NCBI GenBank assembly: GCA_024364735.1
Contig: JAGFNQ010008734.1
Location: forward strand, 248,001 to 312,000
Length of the DNA stretch: 64,000 bases
Direction of reading: 5' to 3'
DNA from: Boesenbergia rotunda
Taxonomy: Eukaryota; Streptophyta; Magnoliopsida; Zingiberales; Zingiberaceae
Made by a program: the position numbers and the translations under genes. The notes beneath the pieces were generated by a model, which was not told where the DNA came from, made no database searches, and saw only the letters and a list, made by a program, of their open reading frames with translations. Of this stretch, positions 10,142-21,300 are shown in pieces; within the stretch, counting starts at the first letter, position 1; each line of letters opens with the position of its first letter.

Positions 10142-12739
10142 ATGAAACAACTCTCTGGATACCAAAAAAGACAAAAAAAGAAAAAAGAAGAGGGGATAGC
10201 CCAAAGTTTAAGAGGTTCATTGAATAAATATTTTAGTAAAGAATCTCATAACACAACGAAAAGCTTAGATCAAATTTTAACTAATGAATCAAATGCAGAT
10301 GTAGATTTTGTAGAAAATAAGAATGATGAAAATGAAGAATATGTGAGAAACGAAAGTGATGAGAATGAGAAATTTATAGAAAATGAAAACAATGATAATA
10401 CAGATTTTAAAGATTTGGATGAAACTGAAATTTATAAAACTAAAGATATTGATAATTGTTGTAATGATGAGCTTACGAACCAATATCAATGTTCAACACT
10501 TAGATATGATTTGAACATATTTGATCCAAGAGTTTGGGATAACCTTGATACAAATATGAGAGATTTACTTGTTGAAAGAGGTCCTAAAAGAGAAGATATT
10601 CTCGAGTTTCCTTTAGATAAAGAATCTCGACACTTTGCTCATACTTATTATGTTCAAGTGTTACCAAATGGTGAGACTCGTGATCGAAAATGGTTAGTGT
10701 ACTCGAAAGAGTTAGACAAAGTATTTTGTATTTGTTGTAAGTTGTTTAAAGTAATGCACACCAAAAGTAATTTAGCAAGAGAAGGAGTTAATGATTGGAA
10801 ATATTTATGTGACAAACTTAAACAACATGAAAATAGTGTTGAACACCTCACTAATTTGAGAGCTTTTGTTGAGCTACAAGTGAGATTAAAGAAAACATTG
10901 ACAATTGATAAGGAAATACAAGAACAAATTAAAAAGGACACAAAACATTGGAAACATGTTATGCTAAAAATAGTTGCTGTTGTCAAATGTCTAGCTATAC
11001 ATAATTTGGCATTTCGAGGTACACATGACAAAATTTGCGAAGATGGTAATGGTAATTTTTTGGGTCTACTTGAAATGATTGCAGATTTTGATCCAATAAT
11101 GCAAGAGCATTTTCGACTCATTCAAGATAAAAAAATTCATTATCACTATCTTAGTCATAAAATTCAAAATGAGTTAATATCCATTCTAGCCTTCAAAGTC
11201 AAGAATGTAATAATTAGAAAAGTAAAAGAGGCAAAATATTTTTCAATAATTCTTGATTGTACACCGGATGCAAGTCACAAAGAACAAATGACTCTTATAT
11301 TAAGATGTGTAGATGTTTCAGAGACTCCAATTAAAATAGAAGAGTATTTCTTAGAATTTATAAATGTAGAAGATACAACTGGTTTAGGTCTTTTTAATGA
11401 ATTGCAAGTTGTTTTACGATCTTTAGAACTTGATATTGATAATGTGAGAGGGCAAGGTTATGATAATGGATCTAATATGAAAGGAAAAAATCAAGGTGTG
11501 CAAAGGAGATTACTTGACATTAATCCTAGAGCATTTTACATGCCATGTGGTTCTCATTCTCTTAACTTAGTTGTTTGTGACATGGCAAATTCTTGTGTTA
11601 AAGTAAAATCATTTTTTGGAGCATGTCAATGTATGTACACCGTGTTCTCTAATTCAACAAAAAGATGGAATGTTTTGCTTGACTATATTGATGGATTAAA
11701 TTTAAAATCATTGTCAACTACAAGATGGGAAAGCCATATTGAAACAGTCAAAGCAATACTAACTCAAGCATCCCAAATCAGAGAAGCTTTGTTCAAATTA
11801 GCAGAAATAAGTGAAGATAGCAAATTAAGTAAAGATGCTGAAACTTTAGCATCTGGTGAACTTTCAAGTTTTGAATTTATATTAAGTCTTGTTATTTGGC
11901 ATGATATTTTGCATAAAATTAACTTAGTTAGCAAAAAATTACAATCAGAGGATATGCCTCTTGATGTTGCTATAAAACAATTATCTGGTCTTGTTTCCTT
12001 TTTTGAAAAATATAGAGAAAATGGTTTTGCTTCTACTATGGTTGACGCAAGAAAAATAGCACTTGATATGGAAATTGAGCCTGTATTTCCTACAAAACGT
12101 AAAATTTGTAGAAAAAGACATTTTGATGAGATTGCTAACACTGAAAGGGAAAATCAATCACCGGAAGAATCTTTTCGAATAGATTATTTTATCTTAGTGG
12201 TTGATATTGCTCTTGGGCAATTGAAGAGTAGGTTTGAACAGTTACAATATTTTGAATCTATATTTGGGTTCTTGTATGATGTTACAAAATTAATTTCATT
12301 GGATGATGATGAATTGATGAGTTCTTGTGTGAATCTTGAAAACACTTTAAGAAATGGTGATACTTCTGATATTGATGCAAAATATATGTATTCAGAACTA
12401 CAAGTTTTGCAAGTAATGTTACCAAGTGAATCTTATGAAGCAAATAAAAAATGGTCTTCCATTCAAATATTAGAGTTTTTAAAGACAATGGATATATTTC
12501 CAAATGTGATGATTGCTTATAGGATATTATTAACAATACCTGTGACAGTGGCATCTGCTGAAAGAAGTTTTTTAAAATTAAAATTAATAAAATCTTATTT
12601 ACGAACCACAATGACTCAAGATAGGCTAAATGGATTAGCAATTTTATGCATTGAAAAGAATATTTTGGAAAACATTGACTATGATGCTATTATTGATGAT
12701 TTTGCGTTTAAAAGTGCATCACGAAGACATTTTAAATGA
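10142..12739 (+). CDS. hAT transposase (TTF-type zinc finger, DUF4371, hAT dimerisation domain)
   Basis: This uninterrupted 865-codon frame begins at ATG 10142 and stops at TGA 12737-12739. The order is a basic and acidic N-terminus (residues 1-120), a TTF-type zinc-finger region (about 170-240, with CICCKLFK and a Cys/His-rich DWKYLCDKLKQHENS stretch), and a DUF4371 catalytic region. The latter has an ILDCTPD Asp motif near 380, GYDNGSNMKG near 440 and the CxxH motif CGSHSLNL near 470. The C-terminal hAT dimerisation segment is VTVASAERSFLKLKLIKSYL near 800-820. The family cuts and pastes DNA between terminal inverted repeats in the nucleus. With TIRs, TSD and frame all intact, it may be recently or still active. 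It resembles the zinc-finger-MYM-like hATs common in plants. Confidence 0.93.
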   Translation: MKQLSGYQKRQKKKKEEGIAQSLRGSLNKYFSKESHNTTKSLDQILTNESNADVDFVENKNDENEEYVRNESDENEKFIENENNDNTDFKDLDETEIYKTKDIDNCCNDELTNQYQCSTLRYDLNIFDPRVWDNLDTNMRDLLVERGPKREDILEFPLDKESRHFAHTYYVQVLPNGETRDRKWLVYSKELDKVFCICCKLFKVMHTKSNLAREGVNDWKYLCDKLKQHENSVEHLTNLRAFVELQVRLKKTLTIDKEIQEQIKKDTKHWKHVMLKIVAVVKCLAIHNLAFRGTHDKICEDGNGNFLGLLEMIADFDPIMQEHFRLIQDKKIHYHYLSHKIQNELISILAFKVKNVIIRKVKEAKYFSIILDCTPDASHKEQMTLILRCVDVSETPIKIEEYFLEFINVEDTTGLGLFNELQVVLRSLELDIDNVRGQGYDNGSNMKGKNQGVQRRLLDINPRAFYMPCGSHSLNLVVCDMANSCVKVKSFFGACQCMYTVFSNSTKRWNVLLDYIDGLNLKSLSTTRWESHIETVKAILTQASQIREALFKLAEISEDSKLSKDAETLASGELSSFEFILSLVIWHDILHKINLVSKKLQSEDMPLDVAIKQLSGLVSFFEKYRENGFASTMVDARKIALDMEIEPVFPTKRKICRKRHFDEIANTERENQSPEESFRIDYFILVVDIALGQLKSRFEQLQYFESIFGFLYDVTKLISLDDDELMSSCVNLENTLRNGDTSDIDAKYMYSELQVLQVMLPSESYEANKKWSSIQILEFLKTMDIFPNVMIAYRILLTIPVTVASAERSFLKLKLIKSYLRTTMTQDRLNGLAILCIEKNILENIDYDAIIDDFAFKSASRRHFK

Positions 12740-12852
12740 GTTATCTTTGTATTTTTTTAAGGTATATTATAATTGACAATTTGTGTATATTACCTGTTTA
12801 AAGTTTTGACTTTCGATCTTCTCATAATGATTCAATATATGCAATCTTATGT

Positions 12853-13219
12853 ATGATTTTGAATCAAGAGAGGGAGGAAGGCTATTTTGATGCAAATGGA
12901 AATTTTGTTGAGTATGCTAAACAAAATGAAATTAAGGTGTGACTGCCACAGTTCTCTTCCTTTCTTTTTCCTATTTTACCTTCCCCTGATACTTTGACTC
13001 CTTTTTGTCTGAAATATTGATTGTTTGAGATGTTAGCTTGATGTTTGTTTGTTATTGATTCAGGATGCATGGATAGATAGTGTTGTAGTTGATACCAAGT
13101 TGGCAAGAAAGTTTAAGCCAATAGCATCTGCAGAGGAGGCGGCATATGATGATCTTTCTTCAGATGATGTTGGAAAAATAAAAAGGAGAATAGCAAATGC
13201 ACTTCGATCAGGAGAAACA
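12853..13219 (+). pseudogene. Captured two-exon fragment of a CD2BP2/LIN1-like (U5 snRNP 52K-like) gene
   Basis: Between the transposase stop and the right TIR lie two host-like exons. Exon 1 (12853-12936, possibly starting further upstream) encodes REEGYFDANGNFVEY then KQNEIK and ends at a GT donor. Exon 2 (13064-13219) follows a CAG acceptor, encodes DAWIDSVVVDTK through KIKRRIANALRSGET and ends at GTAAGT. The order EEGxFDAxGNxxE, then (R/K)D(A/S)W(L/I)D, then GET matches CD2BP2/LIN1, the U5 snRNP-associated GYF protein. The GYF domain itself is absent. Introns are retained, so capture was at the DNA level. It is on the same strand as the transposase and could be transcribed with it, but is too short to be a functional protein. 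Confidence 0.75.
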
Positions 13220-13786
13220 GTAAGTTCTTTACTAAAATACTTTCTTTATTTGGTTTTATTTTACTAAGTTCACTATGATGAATTAGTTGTAAACCTACTT
13301 ATAGTTTTTCCTTCTAAGTCTTAAGTTTATGTGTAACTGAACATGCTCATTCCTTTTTTTGTGAGCTGTTGAGCTCTATATGCTAAATGTGCATCCAAGG
13401 TAGTTGTAATATCTATGCTTAATGTATCTGTAAATGAGCATGCGTAGAATTATTACTGATTAACCATAAATAGTTAATTATACCTGTAAATGTTATAGAT
13501 ATTTGTTAAACAATATAGTTTATTCATAACTTCAGTGATGACATGTCATTGTTTTTATGGTTAAAGTAGTTTTATGATTTTAGTAATTGCCTATTCCTCA
13601 CAGTGCATAGTACATTAGTGCATTTAGCATTTCTACGCCAAATACTTGTTTATTTTGTAATGTGAGATCTTTTGTGTATGTAAAATTTTTTTTTTGGAAA
13701 AAATAATATTTGGAAGATAAAATTAGAACATAATTTATAATTTCGTCCAGAGCCTTTAGACAATAAGGACCGGCTCTGGTACAGTA

Positions 13787-14173
13787 CGGCTACGGCACGC
13801 ACGCACCGACTTTCAGCTGCTCCACCTCTTTGCGGAATCAGTATAAAATGCCGACCCTCAGCTCCCCATCACGCCGTTCTCTTCATTCTCTTCCGATCCT
13901 TCGCGATCGCAGAGGAAACCAGAAAGAAAGAGAGGAAGAGTGAGAATCCTAGTTTAGGCCTTCGATTTCACGTGGATCCTTCTGCTGCCCCAGGATCTGC
14001 GCGATCTGCATCCTGTTTGAGCTCGCCGGCTCAGGCTCCTTCACCGAGGAGGGAAGGGAAAGCGATCGGTGGTCGAGATAAGCGCTTCGAAGTTCATAAA
14101 ATGCGTCGCCGTCGGGAAGACGTGCGTGCTCATATCCTACACCAACAACAGTTTTCCCACGGTCAGTTATGCC
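13787..14173 (+). pseudogene. ROP/RAC small-GTPase pseudogene: promoter, 5' UTR and mutated exon 1
   Basis: A TATA-like GTATAAAATG at about 13840 and a GA-rich leader precede an exon-1 relic at 14085-14172. The reading frame SASKFIKCVAVG then KTCVLISYTNNSFPT matches the start of plant ROP/RAC GTPases, whose first exon ends after FPT; a GTCAGT donor follows directly. Two defects are visible. The start codon is ATA (14082-14084) instead of ATG. Five codons of the P-loop between VG and KT are missing, apparently lost between short GCCGTCGGG repeats, which removes the nucleotide-binding loop. No exon 2 (effector loop) is found before the next gene. This is a dead, truncated copy. Confidence 0.75.
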
Positions 14174-14500
14174 GAAAACTGAATCCCCTTCTTTTTTCCC
14201 CCCTTTTTAGGTTTCTTCCTTCTCCGTACTTACATCATTCAATCGGTCTTGAGCATTTATTTGTTTAGAGAAAATTGGTAAAGAAATTAGCACGAATGTC
14301 TGTCTAGTTTTCCCACGGTTAGTGATATCGAAAATCAAATCTTTTTTTTTCTCTCTTTTTTTTTCATGTTTCCGCCATCATCCTTGCATTGTTCAAATCG
14401 GTCTTCAGTTGGTTCAAATTTTTGGTTTGAATCTTGCGATTTAATGGTACATCTGTTTGTTTAAGAGACGACAGTCTTTCTATTGGAGAAAAATGGTAAA
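14150..14500 (+). repeat. Local tandem duplication of the ROP exon-1 end and intron start
   Basis: AGTTTTCCCACGGTCAGT at 14149-14166 recurs as AGTTTTCCCACGGTTAGT at 14309-14326. The following sequences stay alignable (GAAAA, a T-rich run, AATCGGTCTT, TTTGTTTA, TGGTAAAGAAA) for about 150 bp. The repeat copies the last exon codons and the splice donor, so the intron holds a decoy donor. Confidence 0.6.
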
Positions 14501-15370
14501 GAAACGACTGGGCATTAATAAATATGTCCAGAGTTGCTCCATATTGTGAAAATTTCCTTCAAACTAAAGGAGCATGAGCATCTAGACTGGATTGTATGAA
14601 CCTGCTGATGTTTCATGATGTCCTAAGCACCTATGAAGGTTTTATTGCCTTGTGGTCTCTCCCCATTTGATAGTTAGATGTGTGATAACTTTCATCGGTA
14701 TGAATTGTAGGCATGATTTAACTGATATTCCCTCTCATCTTAATCAATTCTGTGAAAGACTTGTTTGATTGTGTGCATTGGTCCATTAGCTTTTCAGATA
14801 CATTGGGGCAATTCACCATGATTTATATAAATTACAAGCCAAATTGACTACAGATAGTGAACTAGTTAATTGCTCCTATGAACAACTGGGCCTTATAAAA
14901 AGTGTATTTCGCAAGCATGTGATTACTACATTACAAAACCTAGTTGATACAGGGCAAACAAGTTGCCAACTATGTTCTTATTTGTTCTTGGCCACCATAC
15001 TTGACAAAGGTCTACTGTTCTACATATATCACACATAATGCATGATTCAAGAGATTGGTAAGAGGTTGTTTTGAGCTTAGTTCAACCATTATTGTATCAT
15101 CTTATACTATTACTGTATAAAAATTGTGGTGCGACAGTTTATAATTGTAGGATAACAAACCATGGCAAACATAAATTCATGGATCCAACATTTACAACTG
15201 TAGCATTGTTAAATACCTGCACAACACAGTTACTCGATCCTGCCAACCTATTAGAGTTTGTAAACAGGAACGGTCATGTTAAGAAGACAAACATATTCAA
15301 AGGGGGAAAAAAATCCTAGCCGATGTAGCACCATTCATGGGATAAACATACATCAGCGGAAACTTGATAC
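14501..15370. other. ROP-intron remnant and MCA downstream region, no gene seen
   Basis: No ROP exon 2 or other recognisable coding sequence is present. Open frames at 14844-15038 and 15071-15319 have no domain signal. The upper part lies just downstream of the MCA stop (minus strand) and probably includes its 3' UTR and polyadenylation signals. Confidence 0.4.
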
Positions 15371-18300
15371 CTAGGATTCCATGTACTGAGAAGCTGGTGG
15401 ACTTGTTTTTGTTTTCCAGGATCCTGCAGAAAAACGAACAGCTTTAACAGTCAGGAAGAATAGACAAAATGATTGTTATTCGTTAGAAACATGTTGGTGC
15501 TAGAATCTTAGACACCGTTGTGAAAGATTCATCCAGTGAGACGAACTATAGAGCTTTGTTGTTGTTGAGAAGTGAGCAATGGATTCGCTGCAGAATCTAT
15601 AACAAGGATTTCACACTTTGTCTTCTTTATCTATACCCTGTGGCATTGTTTATCATAGAACGGAAGTGGAGATGATATAGAATTAGTCTTTTTATTTGCC
15701 GGAAGTAGTATTATATTTATTAATTACCCAAAGAAGATTGGTTTGATCAAAAGAAATAAATTTTACTTCGACTAGAAGAGTGGAAGACAAAATGCTCGTA
15801 AACGACCGACAGGATTGAAAATTGGGGAAGTCTGAAAACAATTATCCTGTTGCATTGTCAGTATCACCATAATACGAGCATCTATGGACCAAGGATAAAA
15901 ACCCTAAACCAAACTTGAAAATAGCAATGTTGAACTACACTTACTACACATAATAGCTAATAATCTCAATCCCTTCAATAATGGTCATTAACTTTGGGTT
16001 TTAAAAAGGCATTACCTTGAACCCCACGAATCTCAACTTCTCGCCATTCTTGAACCAGGGCGCAGCAACAGCAAAGTAGATGAGACAAGAAATCATCACA
16101 AAGCCCTCCCTGGAAGCAAAAAAGTAGTTTATCATCAAACTCTGAAAAGTAGTTTGGCTTCTCTACACCTCTTTATTTTTCTGAAAGTATTGTTAAGCCT
16201 TTTATGATTGTGAACAAACATAAAATTATAAGGTTTAGAATTATAACACCGCCTATTTAATAAATGATTGTAGCATTGTTTGCCGTCTTATAATGCAATA
16301 GCAGTCATTGAGCAATGCAAAGTACATTGATATGAACATCTGGAAGCATACGAGATAACTTCTTACCAGATTTTATTTAGACAAAAATTATCAACTTTTT
16401 AATTTAAAAAAAAAACTTTGCAGAAGTAAACATGACAGAATGATGGAAGCCAGATTACCGTAATATTGAACATTTTCCGTAGCTTCCTTCGAACACAGCA
16501 AGTGTAACAACAGCATGATAATACTAACGTATATGCCATCAAATCATTACATGCTTCAGCAGAAGCTGTTGACAAGAAACAAGGCCTTTCAGTTCAACGC
16601 TAGTAAACATCAGAGATTTCTAGCAAACTCTGAACGGAAGTGTCTAATGAAAGCTTCCTACGCCATAATAGTCACGACAGATGACTGAGAGCAAAACTGA
16701 AAAGAGGACTGCGAGCAACCAGGTTCCCGTACTCAAGAACAAAAAGCCAACAGATGCTAGAGGTCTTTTTTAAACATTACATAGTTTAAACATAGATTAT
16801 TCTGAATAATTTTGTCCAATGGAGTCTGCCAACAGGTTCATAAGAAACTGAAAAAGTGCCGGCAAGAATCTTATGGTAGTCATCTTCATTCCCTTTGAAG
16901 AGCTCCTTGTTCTTGGTATATATAGCATTAATCATCTTTTTTTTTCATCTCTATTATTTTTCCTTTCAAAAAATCTAGATTCATTTTGCTTGATAATCAT
17001 CCTTGACAATAATGTTAATTGAATAGATTCAAACTCTCAATGAAGATTGTGACACTTCATCCTTGTATCAAATATGAATTATTGTTTATTTAGCCAAATA
17101 CATGCCATTGTCTGTGGGAAGTACAACAGTAAAGAACAAGCAGTCTTTCCAATGAATTATATCTATTATCTAGCTACTCAAAGAATCTGAAACTTTAAAG
17201 CAGATTGGTCTAGTTTCTTGTATATTTTGATAAATATACCAGATATTGATCTTTCCCAGTCTATGTCCAAGAAGATATACGTTGTCAACTAACATAGAAT
17301 TGATTGTTTCTAATCTGAAATGACAGTGGCAAAAAGAAGAAAATTTTAAATAAATTTAAATTTGTTTGGGTTGTTATTCATTTGCTCAAAATATATATTG
17401 ACTACCAACATAAAGATTAGGCAAGAAACTAGATGTGGAACAGAGTAACTTACAAATTGGTCTATCTTTTGCTACACTAGCAATCTGTGAAAATGTTCCA
17501 CAAGGATAGAATAAAGTTTGCAGACCTGCAAAACATCATTAGGCAATATAATTTTTTTATCGAATTTTTATAAAAGAACTGTATACAAATAATCTCGTAA
17601 AAAACTCTAACCGCATTTGAAATAGTTTTCAATGCTGCCTAAGATGGATAAACTAGTGCACATTTTACATCTTGAGATGGCAAAAGGCGATTCGCTCGCC
17701 CCCAGTGCCCCCGCCAACCCGTCCCAGGACCAACACGGAGGAAGTAAATCACGGGGACTACTAGCCCAGATGTTGTGGCTACAGTTTACATCTTAGCTTA
17801 TACAGAAACAAAATCCACAATGAAAATCAACCGAAATTGTTAGCAAATCATGGGTATGAAGCTCCAATCAATGTGGGGTTCTAGGGAAGAATCTACAGTA
17901 TGCAACCTTATCCTGCATTTGTAAGAGGTTGTTTCCGCAACTTAAACCTGTAACACCGGGTCACATGGCAATGACTTTACCGTTGCGTCAAAGCTCCCCT
18001 TCTGTCACTTAAGTTTGACAATTTGACAAATATTAATTGGTAACATAGAGTAGGAGACCTAAAATGAAGAACTGATCACTCATGTATGCATACTATAGGT
18101 TGTTTGGGAGGGGAAACACTTCACTTAAGAAGCCCATAAGTTAAATATCTAAATATAGGGAACAGATGACTGCTACTGTCCAGCAATATCAAAAGAATAG
18201 GGAAGGAGAACATCAAAAGTGCATCAGCTGACTGAGATGATCTGGAGGTCTATTCGCCAACAAGTCTATGAAAAATAGAACAAATGCCATCGTGGATTTT

Positions 18301-21300
18301 TTTCTTTCTTTTACTAGGCATATACAACTCAAATTCTATCTTGACAAGCTTTGCGACACTTAAAACTGAGCAGTTGTGTTGTTAAATTTGATTGGTTCAC
18401 TGCATACTCCAAAAAATTAATTTCAATGACTAACCACTTTTCCCAAAGGCCAAACAGAGTATTTCAAAAAATATATATAACCCAAACTAAGTTAGTGCAC
18501 ATGATCCACCTTGCACACATGGAGATGAGTGTTAAAATTATGGTCAATTGTTAAATTTATCATCATTTTTTAAGGTTTTAATAAAAATATCCCATATTTT
18601 CATTTCTAACTACAAAAATATCACACACTTTGAACATGATAAGGAATCTATAATGAAAAAATAAGTATGACCAAATTTTTAATTAAATCTCTACAAAATT
18701 GTTTCCACATGGCAACATATCTCATTTGACCACAAGGAATTCAAGTACATAGTAAATCATAACAGTGTTTTGTAATAAGCAACTTCACAAAATAGCAAAA
18801 GCATGAAACTAACGATCACATACATAATGAAGGCTCTGAACAGCATCCCAGTAAATCTGCATGCCATTCTTCATGTCCATGAAATCCTTTGTATGTAGGT
18901 GTATCGCGACCATATGTATCTGGTGAATCCCTTCTAGGCAAAATTCAGAATTGTTATCATACTCTGAAGTTTACATTTGTGTTGCAAAACATCATGAACT
19001 AGAACTCTTACTGTTTAGTCAAATTCATATGAATAAAGTATGAGATAGTGCTTTAATATCTTCAACTCATACATTCGTTCCAACAAAGTCCAAGTAAATG
19101 CTTAAAACAAAAGAGAGGTGAAAAAACAAAAGATGTGATGTGGATCAAACTATATTTATTCAGACAATGGTGATGGATCTCACATGTGAGTTGGATGGGA
19201 ATACAGTGGGCAATGATGGATGGATCACCATAGAAGCTTGTCCAAGCTGATCACACCATGTGCTATGTAAAGATTGGTATAGGAGAATTCAATACTGCTC
19301 ATGGTTGTCATTGCTTGGGCTTAATGCCTTTTCTTTTAGAGAAACACATAAATATAATCATGGTAAAATATTCAACAATTAGGGAAGAAAATGACAGCAG
19401 GATAATAGAGGTAAATCACATGAGTTAGAATCAAATTCCTTCTTAGCAATTATTATGTGATAATCTCAACATTATATGGACATGTTGCCAGTTTACCATT
19501 TTTTCAAACAATTGCACAATTGAATTTACTCAAAGACACATGTTTTGACCAGCAATATCAGAAAAAAAAAAAAAATTGTTACCTTAGGAGTATGCCTGAT
19601 GCAACATAAACAAGAGGTTTTAGGAACTGAAGGAAAAGTTGTTAGCCGAGAACAAAGTGAACAATAACTTTTCCTTTGGTATGCTATATTTTAAAATTCA
19701 TATGACAATCTATACCTCTTTGAATAAGTACATAGAAAGGAAATGAGTCACTAAAGTTGAACTAGAAAACAACTATTTCAGAAACTAATATTCAAGATCA
19801 TGGAAGCATAGAATCATTTGAGGCGGGAAAAACACTATTTTTCTATTGGAATTCAAGTAAACTACATAGACATTATAAATACAGATTGCCTAATCTATTG
19901 AAATTTTAATTCCTTGAGTGGAAAATTTTAACCACTGGAATGATGGATTATCATCTTCTAAACAAAGATGTATTCTATGGATTTACGATCACGACTATAC
20001 ATATAGAAAAACAAGACCAACCTAGTTGTCCCATCAAAGGAATTCTCTTTGTAATCGATGGGATCAGAATATTTTAGCTCAACTTTCTTTGGACTTTTAA
20101 GATGTGCACTTTTTTCTTCTAATGCTGTTTCCACATTTTGTGTTACTCCAATCAAATGTTGGATCATTTCACTTTGACCTATATCACACGATCTTTCAAG
20201 CTCCATTTGCAGCTTTTCTCTTTCTTTCTTAAGGGCTTCATCAAATGGCACATTTGGATAAGAACAAGAGAGAGATTTCTTGAGAACTGTAGAAGGATTT
20301 GTTGATCGTTCACGATCCAAAATGACATCTTGCACCTTTCTATCTTCTTCATCCAAGGTATATTCTCGCTCATCCCTCTCAATGGAATCGAGCCTTTCCT
20401 ATCATATGAAAAAGGAAATAAGAAGCTATCGGGGAAAGAACAAAAGCAAATATTACATGAATCATAAGAAAGGACATTGACTTGTCAAGATGAACGGTAA
20501 CTTCAAAAGTTTTATAGAAAATCCAAAAGATCCACCAAAATGTCCTAGATAAACTTCAAAAAAAAAAGTTTCCAAATTTCTCAATGAAACTCTAAATCAG
20601 GTTAGAATGAAAAACAAAAAATCCACTTTTAATTAGGATATATGAAATTTAAACTTGCCAGACAAAGGAAATTTTGTATTGAATAATTGAAACCTTTGAC
20701 ACTTTAACTAAACCAAAGCTCAATTACACTTCAGACAAAATCCACATGAGTAAAATTTTCAACATACAAAGTTATTCTGTAAAAAAGATCTCTAATACCA
20801 GAATTGAATGTGCTCGGCCACTTGAAGAGAAAATTAAAATCTTGCTATGTGCCTGGTGCTTAAACTAATGATAAAGAGAGAGAAAATAAGTTCAGATATT
20901 ATAATACATTTAGAGACAACTAGAAAAGTGCATAGTTAGACAAGTTATATTAATTGAAGTAAAAGTAGAGAGGTAAAGTTAAAATAAAAGAATAACCAAG
21001 TATTCCCAACAGCAATTGAAGGATAACATTTCATACAGCCAACCCCACATAGCTGCAAAACAAGACTTCTTGTGGTAAAATGATCGCTGGTCATGTTATT
21101 TGCAAGAAAAACTATCGGATGGGTTTCTGTTCACTTGTGGCCATTTCCGCTGATGACAACCATTCTGGCATATTTCTTTACTCTGGTAAAAGCTTTGCTG
21201 TTTACCATATCGATTACCAAAAAAAAATTACAGGATAGTCAAACCGCTAGCTCTATCAACTGCAAGTCAAATCAAAACAGAAAAGGAGCAACCAAAACCA

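Larger units (their letters stand above)
8658..13786 (+). mobile_element. Complete autonomous hAT transposon (5,113 bp) with 8-bp target-site duplication
   Basis: The element is 8666-13778. The left terminus is CAGAGCCGGCCCTG and the right is AAGGACCGGCTCTG, inverted repeats differing at two of 14 positions. Perfect 8-bp duplications GTACAGTA lie at 8658-8665 and 13779-13786, the length expected for hAT. The left end continues into GC-rich, self-complementary subterminal DNA (CCCTGGGCCAGGG, GCCCAGGGCCC). Region 8880-9000 holds a 20-bp tandem repeat (CTCGCGGCCTCGCCAAAGTT, about three copies) in the likely 5' leader. 9020-10140 looks like untranslated leader and intron. It encodes one intact transposase and carries a captured host gene piece at 12853-13219. 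It landed about 55 bp upstream of the TATA-like box of the ROP pseudogene. Confidence 0.93.

Noticed and set aside
18351..18554. Short plus-strand frame in MCA intron 2/3 region
   Set aside because: Intronic on the opposite strand, no domain, chance length.
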